Position numbers and translations under genes: made by a program. From positions 1 to 32,714 of the forward strand of contig JALLPB010000027.1 in the NCBI GenBank assembly GCA_036939975.1: a stretch of 32,714 nucleotides of DNA. Reading direction: 5' to 3'. The notes beneath the pieces were generated by a model, which did not search any database, was not told where the DNA came from, and saw nothing but the letters and a program-made list of their open reading frames with translations. The DNA is from Cyclostephanos tholiformis (Eukaryota > Bacillariophyta > Thalassiosirophyceae > Thalassiosirales > Thalassiosiraceae). Positions 23,224 through 32,649 of the stretch are shown one piece after another; position 1 is the stretch's first letter, and every line of letters begins with the position of its first letter.

Positions 23224-23710
23224 ATGATTGCTCCATTTCATCAAGGACATGACGATCGGGGTGCCCTTCTTGCTTTGCAATCTCAGCATGCTGGGAAAGC
23301 AATCTATGATCAGCTTGTGAAGGATGCTGAGAACATCCTTAAGAATAGGACATGGTCAGGGACTACTTCAATTACTCTTTCTCAGCCAAGGGATTGCATT
23401 GCAAAGTATTCATCACTCTTACTGAGTGTGCTGAGCATATTAATGCGGAGATCCTAAATAATCGAGCATGAGTCACCTATCTCCTTGATTCCCTCAAGAC
23501 AATTGGCCCATCGGTCCTTGCTGCTATGGCTGCAGTAAATTAGGATGATGCTGACAAGCATATCAATTTTGAGAATGCTTTCACTTTCTTGGCACCTTCC
23601 TGCCCTGTTGTTGCAAAGGCTGCAAAGAAGGGGAGGGTTTTTTTTGAGGCCAATGTCTCTGGCACTGGGGGTAAATTCCACCAGGGTGGTCTGGGTGGGG
23701 ATCATGAGAA
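23224..23710 (+). pseudogene. Decayed Copia-type gag, interrupted by a second element
   Basis: Plus-strand frames carry gag blocks of a diatom Copia-like element. These are HDDRGALLALQSQHAG and RTWSGTTSITLSQ (23224-23370), then in another frame LTECAEHINAEIL, VTYLLDSLKTIG and INFENAFTFLAPSCPVVAKA, and finally ANVSGTGGKF...GGLGGD near 23690. Two in-frame stops and a frameshift show decay. The reading breaks off at 23710, exactly where TGTTGGGA, a typical Copia LTR start, begins. This gag type differs from that of the element downstream. Family call is from memory of related sequences. Confidence 0.72.
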
Positions 23711-23932
23711 TGTTGGGAGATGTACACATGAATTTATTGTATTTTTAGCTTATGCCAAATTCTGGTACGAAATCGAAAAATCACCGAAGCATGCGGAACT
23801 CCCCTCCTCTGACTCTTTTAGAATAATCGCAAATTAATATCAATTTGGATTCTAACACGGTGTGCTTATCAGCGACAAACGCCGCAGAGGCATTTCTTCA
23901 ACATTATTCTAAAAGAGTGAGTATCCCCAACA
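23711..23932 (+). repeat. 5' LTR (222 bp) of a Copia element
   Basis: The segment begins TGTTGGGAGAT and ends GTATCCCCAACA, giving the short inverted ends TGTTGGG/CCCAACA expected of a Copia LTR. Its left edge interrupts another gag, and its last base is the A of the downstream gag ATG (23932). Inside are perfect 16-bp inverted arms, 23812-23827 and 23903-23918. No 3' LTR is present for comparison because the element is cut at 27419. The left target flank would be GAGAA. Confidence 0.6.
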
Positions 23933-26900
23933 TGACTGGTAGGGGAGGCAGGGGCCACAGAGGCGGACGCGGCGACCATGCAGCCAGAGGGCACGGTGTG
24001 GGCAGAGGGAACACCTATGTTGGAAAAGCTAAATCTGGAAAAGTCGGGCTGTGCAAGAACCTTGAGGGGAATATCTTTGATTTCGGCACTACCTCTGCAG
24101 CCGACCAAATGCGCATCACGCAGGAAAAGATCGTGCAATACATTGGAGCTAAATATGGAGAGGACATAGCAAATGAGTTGCAAAACAAGACAAGGATTGT
24201 AATACCTACCCTGACGTATTCTAGCACGACGCTGACTCGTCATGCCCTCCGAATCGCGCTTGTGCGGGGCCAACAGGCAATGATGAGTGCAGCACGGCTC
24301 AGCAGTCGCGTCTCCCTCGAGTCGGAAATTCAACAAGATCTGGGCAATCGTGCCCTTGTGACTGAGTTGACCGTGCTTAACAACGATATCCCCCAAGCGG
24401 AGTTCGAGGCGGCGCAAGACGTACCGATCAAGCTCACCGAGCAGGACCGAATCGATTACTCTAATGAATGCAGGAATCATAGCCGACAGGTGGCTACGTT
24501 ACAGACGCATTGAGGACAGGCGTACTCACTGATTCTGGGGCAATGTACGCAACTCCTTCAGGATGAAGCAGGATGCTTCATGGTCATCCGTCAGTGTATC
24601 TTACAACCCCCTGGAGCTATACAAACTCATCAAGTGGACAATATTGAACCAGACAGAAGATCAATACCCCTTTGCCGCACGAGCAGAACCTTGCTGTGCT
24701 GAACACAAAGCAAGGCGGGCTGACCAACACACAATGATACAAACGTTTTAACACTAGATTCGACGTAGCCCGATCAGTCGGTGTGGAGTTCAGTCATAAG
24801 GTGCTTTGGGAATATTTTGCGCAAGCTTCCCATTTGCAAAGCTATGACTCTCTCTCAGCTGCTGAGCAAGCGGCAGTAAAGCAGGCTGCGGAGGACCGAT
24901 ATCTGGCTTATCTATTCCTCATTAACAGCGGACCTCAGCACGACCTACTTTGCAAAGAATTGCAGAATGATTTCACCAAAGGTAGCGACAAATACCCAGA
25001 GAACTGCCCACTGGCTCTCCTGTTTTTGGATAGGTACTCCAAATCCACCACCGGTAATGGTGGATCCCACGGCACGGCGTTCGCGCAGAAAGGAGGTCGA
25101 TCAAAAAAGGGCGATGAAAAGAAACCGGCCAATAAACCAAAAGGTGAGAAGAAGGATTTCAATAAGGAATACTTTAAAGATAAACCCTGTTTCAAGTGTG
25201 GAAAGAAAGGCCAACCCCAATCCCACTGTCCCTCGAAAGATGATGGCAACGATGATTCCTCTACCTCCGCATCTACCAAATCCAGCAAATCAAAAGGTAA
25301 ACCAAAGCTAAAGGATTTCGAAAACCAATTCAAAACACTCAAAAAATCCTTTGCACAGCTCAAATCCGCCCACGAAGATGATTCGTATAACGAAACGGGC
25401 GACGAGATGTCTCATCTGATATTTGGCTCACCGAGAGGCGCGGAGGACGTGTCAGCCGGTGACCTGAATTTCAAGCAGTCAAAAAAGAATCTACGAGGAT
25501 TTGACCTGAGGGAGGTCATCCTACTCGACAATCAGACGACCGTGGACCTTTTCTGCAACACAAAATTTCTACAAAATATACGACTTGCGCCGGAGCCCCT
25601 GACTCCGAATAGCAACGGCGGCAAGCTGGTGGTGCGCCACATTGCTAATGTGGCAAACTACGCTGAACCTGTATGGTTCTCCAAAGAGGCAATCGCAAAC
25701 ATCTTCGCGTTGAAGATGATGAAAAAACAATACAGAATCTCATACGACTCAGCCGACGGTTCTTTCCTCGTACATCGGGGCTTGGTGGGGCTTCCCGATA
25801 TTCCATTCAAAGAACATGCCAACGGGCTGCATTACTTCGATCCAAGGAAAATGGATTTCGCATTCATCGAGACTGTGGAGCCTAACTTGAAACTGTTCTC
25901 CAAACATCAGGTTGCATGTGCAGCCAAGGCACGGAGCCTGTACGCCAGTTTGGGTTTTCCCTCCACAAAGGATTTCCTTTGGTTCTACAATCCAATCAGA
26001 TTAAGGACTGCCCTGTAACGGTCGATGACACCAGGATAGTGCAGAAGATCTGGGGACCCAGCATTGCTGCACTAAAAGGAAAAATAGTCAGGAAACAACG
26101 AGAGCTGGTCGTTACTGACACCGTTCACATCCCAAAAGCAATATGTGAGCTGCACAAGGAGGTGACACTCACGATAGACATTTTCTTTGTCAATCGAATT
26201 CCGTTCTTCATCACTCTCAGTAGGGTGATCTATTTCACTACCATGACACATCTACCCAACAGAAGTTTGGGTGAGATTGTTAAAGCTCTAAGAGGGATCT
26301 TCTACTACAATCTTTAACGTGGATTCCATATCACGTACATTACTAGAGAAAGGGAATTTTCGTCCCTTGAACAATTCACTAACCTCCTCGTTGGAGCACC
26401 CCGTTTCAATCTCGCCTGTGCTAATGAGCATGAGCCATTCATTGAACGTCGTATTCGTGTTGTCAAAGAACGCGTTCGTTCTATCCGGCATTCACTCCCC
26501 TTTCAGACTCTGCCAAAGGCGATTCTGACTCATATGGTTTTCTATTCGGTCAAGCTTCTCAACTACTTCCCGGTGAAGGGCGGTGTTTTGGAGACCCTTG
26601 GTCCCAAAGCCGTAATGTCTGGTGAGGTTCTCGACTTCAAAAAATTCTCTCTCCCTTTTGGTTCATATTGCCAGGTCCACGAAGAAAAGTTACCCCGCAA
26701 CAGCTTGGCCGGCAGAACGATTGGGGCGATTTCGCTTGGCCCCAGCGGAAATTCCCAGGGCGGACACAGATTCCTCACCCTCAATACGAGTAAGGTCATT
26801 ACTCGTCGATCATGGGATGTACTCCCCATGCCACAATCGGTCATCGATCGTGTTAATTTCCTTGGCCGGGACCAACCTCTTCTCACCGTTTTCACCGATC

Positions 26901-27417
26901 GTTCGGGTAACGTCATTGGAGATGACAATCCTACCTACAAGCCTTCTGCTCCTGTCGTCCTTGACGACCACTCGCCCGGTAAAATTCTCCCCGAAGCTGC
27001 CCCAGACCCTGTCGATCTCACAGGAGTGGATCTAGAGGATTTTGGGCCACCCGAGCCTTCCCCCGGTACCCCTATCAACATTCCAGGAGTGGAACCCGGG
27101 GACCAACCTATCAATATTGATGACATCAACGTTTCTGGCCAGCAGGAACCAACCTTGGTAGAGCCGGCACAACCATTAGAGCCGGCACAACCACCACAGC
27201 GCTCTCAACGCCAACGAAAATCTCCCAAAAATTATGTCCCTAGCATGTCGGGCAAGTCATACTCGTACACCCAACTGGGGATGACTCTCCTTCAGGACAT
27301 ACGGCACCGGCACTCCCCTGACGTCGTGACTGCTGTGCTAACACAACTATCACTGAAGGCCGCTCTCAAACAATGGGGAGATGATGCCAAGGCGGCGGTG
27401 GAGGCTGAGGCCAGGCA
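23932..27417 (+). pseudogene. Decayed, truncated Copia (CoDi-like) gag-pol
   Basis: The gag starts at the ATG at 23932 with Gly/Arg repeats (GGRGHRGGRGD), then GLCKNLEGNIFDFG and KYGEDIANEL. A stop at 24511-24513 breaks it, and the frame shifts before 24783-26018, which has NCPLALLFLDRYSK, a zinc knuckle (about 25190), protease-like LLDNQTTVDLF (about 25526) and the pre-integrase HANGLHYFDPRK. Integrase is split over three frames: 25916-26317 with IDIFFVNRIPFFITLSR, about 26319-26530 with ERRIRVVKERVRS, and from 26534 onward CQVHEEKLPRNS and RRSWDVLPMP. The pol frame stops at EARQ (27417), just where reverse transcriptase should begin, so RT, RNase H and the 3' LTR are missing. Non-functional relic. 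Confidence 0.88.
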
Positions 27418-27418
27418 A

Positions 27419-27419
27419 N
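27419..27419. other. Ambiguous base N at a sequence-type junction
   Basis: This is the only N in the window. To its left is retroelement pol, to its right GC-rich coding sequence of an unrelated protein. It most likely marks a gap closure or mis-join in the assembly rather than a real single base. Confidence 0.85.
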
Positions 27420-29838
27420 CGACGGCGTCGTCGGGGGGGGGGGGACCCCGCCCCAACGGAGGACGAGAACGACGAGTCATCCCCGTCGGGGGGATTGGGA
27501 TTCGAGGATTCCGTCGTGGAGATCGCGATCGTCGCCAACGCTGGTGGCAACGAAACGACGACCGTCATGATCGAGGATGAGACGGCCGTCGATGGGGGGG
27601 GTGGGACGGGGGGGCAGCGGATGCCCGCCGACGACGACGACGACGTCCCGGCATCGGTTCTGGGGGGAGAAGAGGGGAATGATGGCGATGATGGCGAGGA
27701 GAGCGAGGGGGACGAGATTGAGGACGGGGGGGAGGGATCGACCTCGCCCGACCAACAACGTCTACCAACGAACGAAGAATTGATGGACGAGGCGGCGAAG
27801 GATGCCGAGATATCCGAACTCATAAAGGAGGTTCAGGGAGAAATCTCGGCCTTGGAGTCGACCTCGAACGTCACCGCTAACGCGTCGTCGGCGGTTGAGA
27901 TCGAGAACCTCGAGGCCGTCGAGGAGGATCTGCTCGAGGAGGCGCTCGTGGGGGAAAAGGGGGGGGTAAAGGTCGATGATTCGTTCGGGATCGACGATGG
28001 CGATACGGTTACTACGTCGGGGGCGGGGGAGGGGGGCGACGGCACGGATGATGAGTATTATGGCGAGGAGGATGGGTCGTACGATAAGGATGTCGAAACT
28101 CTCGAGGAGGAGATCGACGAAATCGAGCAGGAGATCAAAGGTCGGTTGCTGACAGATAATTATTTTGTTGTTGTTTTGTTTATTGGAAAAGAAGGGGGGG
28201 GTGGGGGGGGGGATGGCGCAATTTTCAAATATGGGTTCGACTCGACTTATTGTCATCTGGTGATTTATCTGAACATCTTTTTTTTTTTCAATTTATTATT
28301 TACTTTCGGCTCAGAGGTCGAGGCACTGGGAGACGACTCGTATGAGTTGAATGATGACGGAGTGATTTCCAAAGAAGAATACATTGAGGATTTGAAAGAA
28401 CTCGAGGAACAAGGTATGTAGGTCTTGTCTTTGGTATCGTGTTTTCGATGGTATTATCGATCCCGCATCATTAAATTTACCCAATCTAACGAGAAGTAAT
28501 ATTACATGTCCATTGGGAACAACCATGGGACCTATATCAATAACGAAACAGATTCCGAAGAATTATCCGAAATCGAATCATCGCTCGCTGGTAACAGTAG
28601 TACTACAGTTTCCAGTCAAACGTTTGCACTTGATCCAACTCTGACCATGGATTTGACGACGATGAATCCACCCAAAGGCCACAATAACACCAACGATTAT
28701 AGTTCAAACATGGACACTGTGGAGGATGGTGATGCGGCAGGAGCCAAGTCGTCGAAAGAAATCGACGATTTTGCGTTGACGACTACGAAAGAGGCAGAGA
28801 GCTTGCCTTCTAACATGGACACGGGACCGGAACGGCCATCGCACGATGATGCGTCAAAGACCAATGAGAAGAAAGTGGCGATTGTGGGAAGCGTGAACGA
28901 TGATGATGACAACTCGAAGACATCTTCTACGGGGACTCAAGAGGAATCTGCCGAATCTTCTCCAGCAAAAACCTCGACTGCAAAGGATGTTTCGACCACG
29001 CTCGCCGGATCACAAGACCGCGCGACGTCTTTCTCTCCCACCTTGTCTCCCACAATGAAGGTCACACCAGCCGAAATCTTGATAACTTCCTCTCCCACCG
29101 AAATATGGATAACTTCCTCTCCTACCGAAATGTGGATAACTTCCTCTCCCACGGTTGAATATGTGGAGCCCAGCGATGACTCGCTTGATCCCGTGTCTAA
29201 TGAAAAAGATGCGGATGATGTGCCATTCGAAAATGATGAAGCTACCTCGCCGATGCAGGAGAAAAGTATTGACGATGAGGCTCTTTCACTGGATGATTGG
29301 GGTGAAGATTATAATGAAGCGCTTTTGAAAGACAATGAGGAGGAAGTGAAGAAAGTGGGAGGTTGGTTGTCGGTGGCGTCGATTATACTGATGATTTATA
29401 CGGCGTATCAAATGTCAGAGAATCCCGATGGTATTTGCGCGAGGTGAGTCAGAAATAATAACTATTTCCTCAGCCCCTCATGTTCTGCTCTGATAAATTG
29501 GGTGGGTGCCTCTATTTTTTCTATTACTCTCACTCCTTTTTCATTGGTCCGTCGCATAGTTTATGTCGGCTTGTCATCACTGTCATCGGATGCATAATCA
29601 AAATCGTGCTCATCCCATTCAAGTATATATTAGGGGGTCGCCCAAGCGGTGGGCATTGTAAGTAAATTGTTTAGTACATTTTCATTCCCTGCTCCTTTCT
29701 CATGATTTCTTTGGTAGACTTTCGCTAACACATTTATTTTGCTGGTCTTTTTGCTTGTGCTTGTGAATACTGCAATTAGATATGGCTACGCCTGACTACC
29801 GAGATCCCTATGGCAGCCGACACATGGAATTGACTTAA
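27420..29838 (+). CDS. 5'-truncated acidic membrane protein with EF-hand-like loop
   Basis: Five exon segments: 27420-28140, 28315-28413, 28552-29443, 29560-29657 and 29780-29838 (introns of 174, 138, 116 and 122 nt, all GT-AG). They join into 622 codons plus stop. The N-terminus is missing beyond the N at 27419. The first ~240 residues are very acidic with Gly runs and coiled-coil-like EEEIDEIEQEI. Residues 251-262 (ELNDDGVISKEE) fit an EF-hand loop with Glu instead of Asp at position 1. Then comes a Ser/Thr/Asp-rich region with a 9-residue triplicate. The C-terminus has two hydrophobic segments (GGWLSVASIILMIYTAY and LVITVIGCIIKIVLIPF) and a short tail ending RDPYGSRHMELT. I do not recognise the family. 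A membrane-anchored acidic protein with a possible calcium site is the most I would infer. Confidence 0.72.
28141..28314 (+). other. 174-nt intron that is in frame and stop-free
   Basis: Donor GTCGGT, T-rich tract and acceptor GGCTCAG. The segment is more AT-rich than its flanks apart from a G-run near 28194-28211, and it has no stop in the host frame. Its length is a multiple of three, so both spliced and retained forms would keep the downstream frame. Confidence 0.7.
29073..29153 (+). repeat. 27-nt coding tandem repeat, three copies
   Basis: Three adjacent 27-nt units start at 29073, 29100 and 29127. They differ by a few bases and encode EILITSSPT, EIWITSSPT and EMWITSSPT in the acidic membrane protein. 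Confidence 0.92.
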
Positions 29839-30549
29839 TGCACACGTTTATGTGCCTGTCTCGTCAAAACTAATTCGAGTTAAGATTGGGGGACAATAAA
29901 ATTCTCACTTCTTACTACCTCGGATTCATAAAAAATGCTGCTTTTTCGTTATTGATCTGTATTAAGGGCTGTGCTTAAAATTATGAGACGATTCAAAAAT
30001 GTCTTGTGTATTATTACTGTAGACCTCAATTTTGACCCTCTTTTCAACTATAAAAAGTAAGGGTACTATGACAAACTGAATAGCGTAATGTGCTGATACT
30101 GATGCTTTGCCCAGACAAAATTTGCTGGCTAAACTGATGTATCAACCTCAGGCAAATGGAACAATGTTCCGGGACAAGGTGGAGAGAGTGGAGAGGTGAG
30201 CCACATCCTTTGTATGAATATCAATTAGGAAAGGTGAGGTGCATGCCATCTATTCATTGATCTTAATTTGTTTATTCACATGTTTGAACTGCTTAACTTG
30301 CTTGAATGTCTAATAGATTCTGTTCATTTGTTGTCTCGGCATTCCAGCAGAAACACTCAAGTCCAAATCGGTGGAAAGAAATGGGTCAAGAATACATACC
30401 TTAATCAGATCAGGTCAGGTATATATAAAGATTTAAAGTGTATTGGTGTTGTCGGTGTTGGTGTCGGTGTCGGTGTCGGTGTGTACTGTAAATAAATCAG
30501 GGTAGATCAGGTATGTACATCTGACCCTTTCTCATATCATTAGTATTAG
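29839..30549. other. Gene-free 3' flank
   Basis: Holds the 3' flank of the acidic-protein gene (AATAAAAT about 29896, a possible poly(A) signal) and AT-rich sequence without a credible gene. A hexanucleotide run of (GTGTCG)n lies at about 30449-30482; the ORF 30268-30495 that ends in it looks spurious. Confidence 0.5.
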
Positions 30550-30716
30550 GCAGCTGCAAAAATTTGCAGGAATGACATACATACATACGAGAAGATACAT
30601 AGGACTCCATATGACTGGAAACAAAAAATCCCTTTATCATACTTTTACTTGTAGGAACTATACCCATAGGTATGAGAGATTTTAAGACTGTCAGGATTGC
30701 TTTGGAAAGTAATTAA

Positions 30717-31163
30717 CAACTTAACAGCTATTGGCGCTCATGAGCGCCAACTTTTTTACAAGCTTCATTGGCACGTAGTTACTCGCCGAATTTTTTTCCA
30801 TTCACAGAGTTAGATAGCGCGTTAAATGTGCACTATCTTCCTCTTGCCAGCTAATCATAATAATAATAATAATTTTATAATCACTACCATAAAGGCTTAT
30901 GTGCTAGAGTCTTGTCAGCTGTCATGGATGATATGTACGAAGGAGGTTGTGTGATTGATGATGCACAAATCGTGTTTTGAAGTGCCTTTTTTGCACTAGT
31001 TAACTTTGTGCTTTGTGTTGTACAGTACCCTACAATAGTTTTTTGGCACACCTAGTTTTTTTTAAGTAGCCAATATAACACTATTCCTACATAGAAACCA
31101 CCTACCTACCTACCTGAAAGTATGAGTTTTGTTCCCGCCAGAACAGACTTAGCAGTTAAGCTG
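30717..31163. mobile_element. MITE family 1, inserted at TTAA (447 bp)
   Basis: The insert is flanked by TTAA on both sides (30713-30716 and 31164-31167). The paralogous unit 2 has a single TTAA at the same place (31666-31669), so the empty site is known. The ends are imperfect inverted repeats: left CAACTTAACAGCTA, right end reversed CAGCTTAACTGCTA (12 of 14). A perfect palindrome lies close to the left end (30731-30750). No ORF of note, so it is non-autonomous. TTAA duplication is the hallmark of piggyBac-type transposition. Confidence 0.82.
30731..30750. repeat. Perfect 20-bp palindrome near MITE 1 end
   Basis: TTGGCGCTCATGAGCGCCAA is fully self-complementary and lies 14 bp inside the left end of the element. 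It may be a subterminal transposase-binding site or an extruding hairpin. Confidence 0.9.
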
Positions 31164-31167
31164 TTAA

Positions 31168-31500
31168 GACTGGTAAATAATCAAAAAGGTGACATTTTAC
31201 ATTTGGCAGGAAGGCCTTGACAGACGAAATTTGGCTTTCAAAGAGTTTTGGGCCCATTTTTAATCCAACTCATTGTTCGATTTGTCTTTGTTTTCTTTTT
31301 CTTGCTGTTAGAGAGGATTTGGTATGAAAATGATGGGGCAGAATTTCAGGCTTGTCAGTTCTTGCCAAAAACTCCGGTGTATGGTACTTTTTCATGTCAC
31401 AACTAACTGGATCTTTGTGAGCATCCATTAACCCTCAACCTAACCCTAAAGTGATGCAATACCAGCTTTAGCAATGTAGTGATTTATGCTTACCAGCACA
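31168..31500. mobile_element. MITE family 2, left part only (truncated by duplication)
   Basis: Starts GACTGGTAAATAATC after the TTAA at 31164-31167 and matches the first ~350 bp of the complete copy at 31670-32163. It ends at the tandem-duplication junction, so its right inverted repeat is missing. Confidence 0.8.
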
Positions 31501-31669
31501 GCAGCTGCAAAAATTTGCAGGAATGACATACATACATACGAGAAGATAAGGAGGACGCCATATGACCGGAAACAAAAAGTTCCCTTTCTTGTACTTTTAC
31601 TTATAGGAATTATACTCATAGGTACGAGAGATTTTAAGAATGACCAGGAATGCTTTGGAAAGTAATTAA

Positions 31670-32163
31670 GACTGGTAAATAATCAAAAAGGTGACATTTT
31701 ACATTTGGCAGGAAGGCCTTGATGGACGAAATTTGACTTAAAAAAGTTTTGGGCCCATTTTCAATCCAACCCATCATTTGATTTGGCTTCGTGTTCTTTT
31801 TCTTGCTGTTAGAGAGGATTTGGTATGAAAATGATGGGGCAGAAATTTGGGCTTGTCAGTTCCTGCCAAAAACTCCGGTGTATGGTACTTTTTTGTGTCA
31901 CAACTAACCGGTTGTGCGCATGAAGATGAGGAAACATCACGATCCATTAACCCTCTACCTAACCCTAAACTGATGCAATACGAGCTTAAGCGATGTTGCG
32001 ATTTATGCTTACCAGCACACGTGATGTTGCATTTTATGCACCATGGTGGAAAAAATTAAAAATCAAGTTTACACAAAACAAGTCTTTTTTTTGACACGGT
32101 CTGTCCGGTTGGAGTTTTTGCTCCTGCCAAAAAGTAAAATGTCACCTTTTAGATTTACCAGTC
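31670..32163. mobile_element. MITE family 2, complete copy at TTAA (494 bp)
   Basis: Flanked by TTAA at 31666-31669 and 32164-32167. The terminal inverted repeats span about 45 bp: left GACTGGTAAATAATCAAAAA..., right end reversed GACTGGTAAATCTAAAA... Both continue into GGTGACATTTTAC and TGGCAGGA with few mismatches and a small indel. No transposase ORF is present. It is distinct from family 1 in sequence and TIR length but shares the TTAA target. Confidence 0.85.
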
Positions 32164-32167
32164 TTAA

Positions 32168-32645
32168 TTATGAATTTCAACAAAAGGGCTTGTGGAGGAA
32201 TTACATCTCTGTGAATCCGTAGCCAGTGGAGCTTTCCCCCCTTTTCTCAATCCACCCTCCCCCCCCCAAAATCATATGTACCTATTTGTACAAGACACTT
32301 CATTAGTTAGTGGCAAAGTCTTATTGGCTTTTTTGTTGTATAAAGATTTAAGTGTCATCATCTGGTGTTATGTGATGAACGTCACATTTTTCACTCGCTT
32401 ACAGGAACTCCATACATACATATGAAAAGACCACCATACAATTATGTTGTCAGATTGTGTAAATTAATTCCAACTAATTCCCACTTCATAGGAGCATACG
32501 GATTTTGAACTCATTTTGACTCATCATTAAAAGGGGGAATTTCTAGGTGCCCCCCCCCGTAGCTTTTGTACTGTGTGCAAAACTTCAAATAAGTACTATC
32601 TCTTTGTTGGTCAGGGTCGATATAGAGGCCCCAATTCGAGTACCT
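32168..32645. other. AT-rich stretch without genes
   Basis: No credible ORF or RNA gene. C-runs occur at about 32260 and 32551. It separates the complete family-2 MITE from a further TTAA element at the window edge. Confidence 0.5.
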
Positions 32646-32649
32646 TTAA

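Larger units (their letters stand above)
30550..32019. repeat. Tandem segmental duplication (~500-bp unit)
   Basis: Unit 1 (30550-31500) and unit 2 (31501-32019) abut directly. Both begin CAGCTGCAAAAATTTGCAGG and end GATTTATGCTTACCAGCACA. Apart from point differences and a small indel, unit 1 differs by a 447-bp insertion plus a duplicated TTAA (30717-31167). Each unit contains a flank of ~165 bp plus the left part of a TTAA element (TTAAGACTGGTAAAT...). Confidence 0.9.

Noticed and set aside
30268..30495. 75-codon ORF ending in a Val/Gly repeat
   Set aside because: Its end is a (GTGTCG)n microsatellite, and the rest lacks motifs or a credible gene context.
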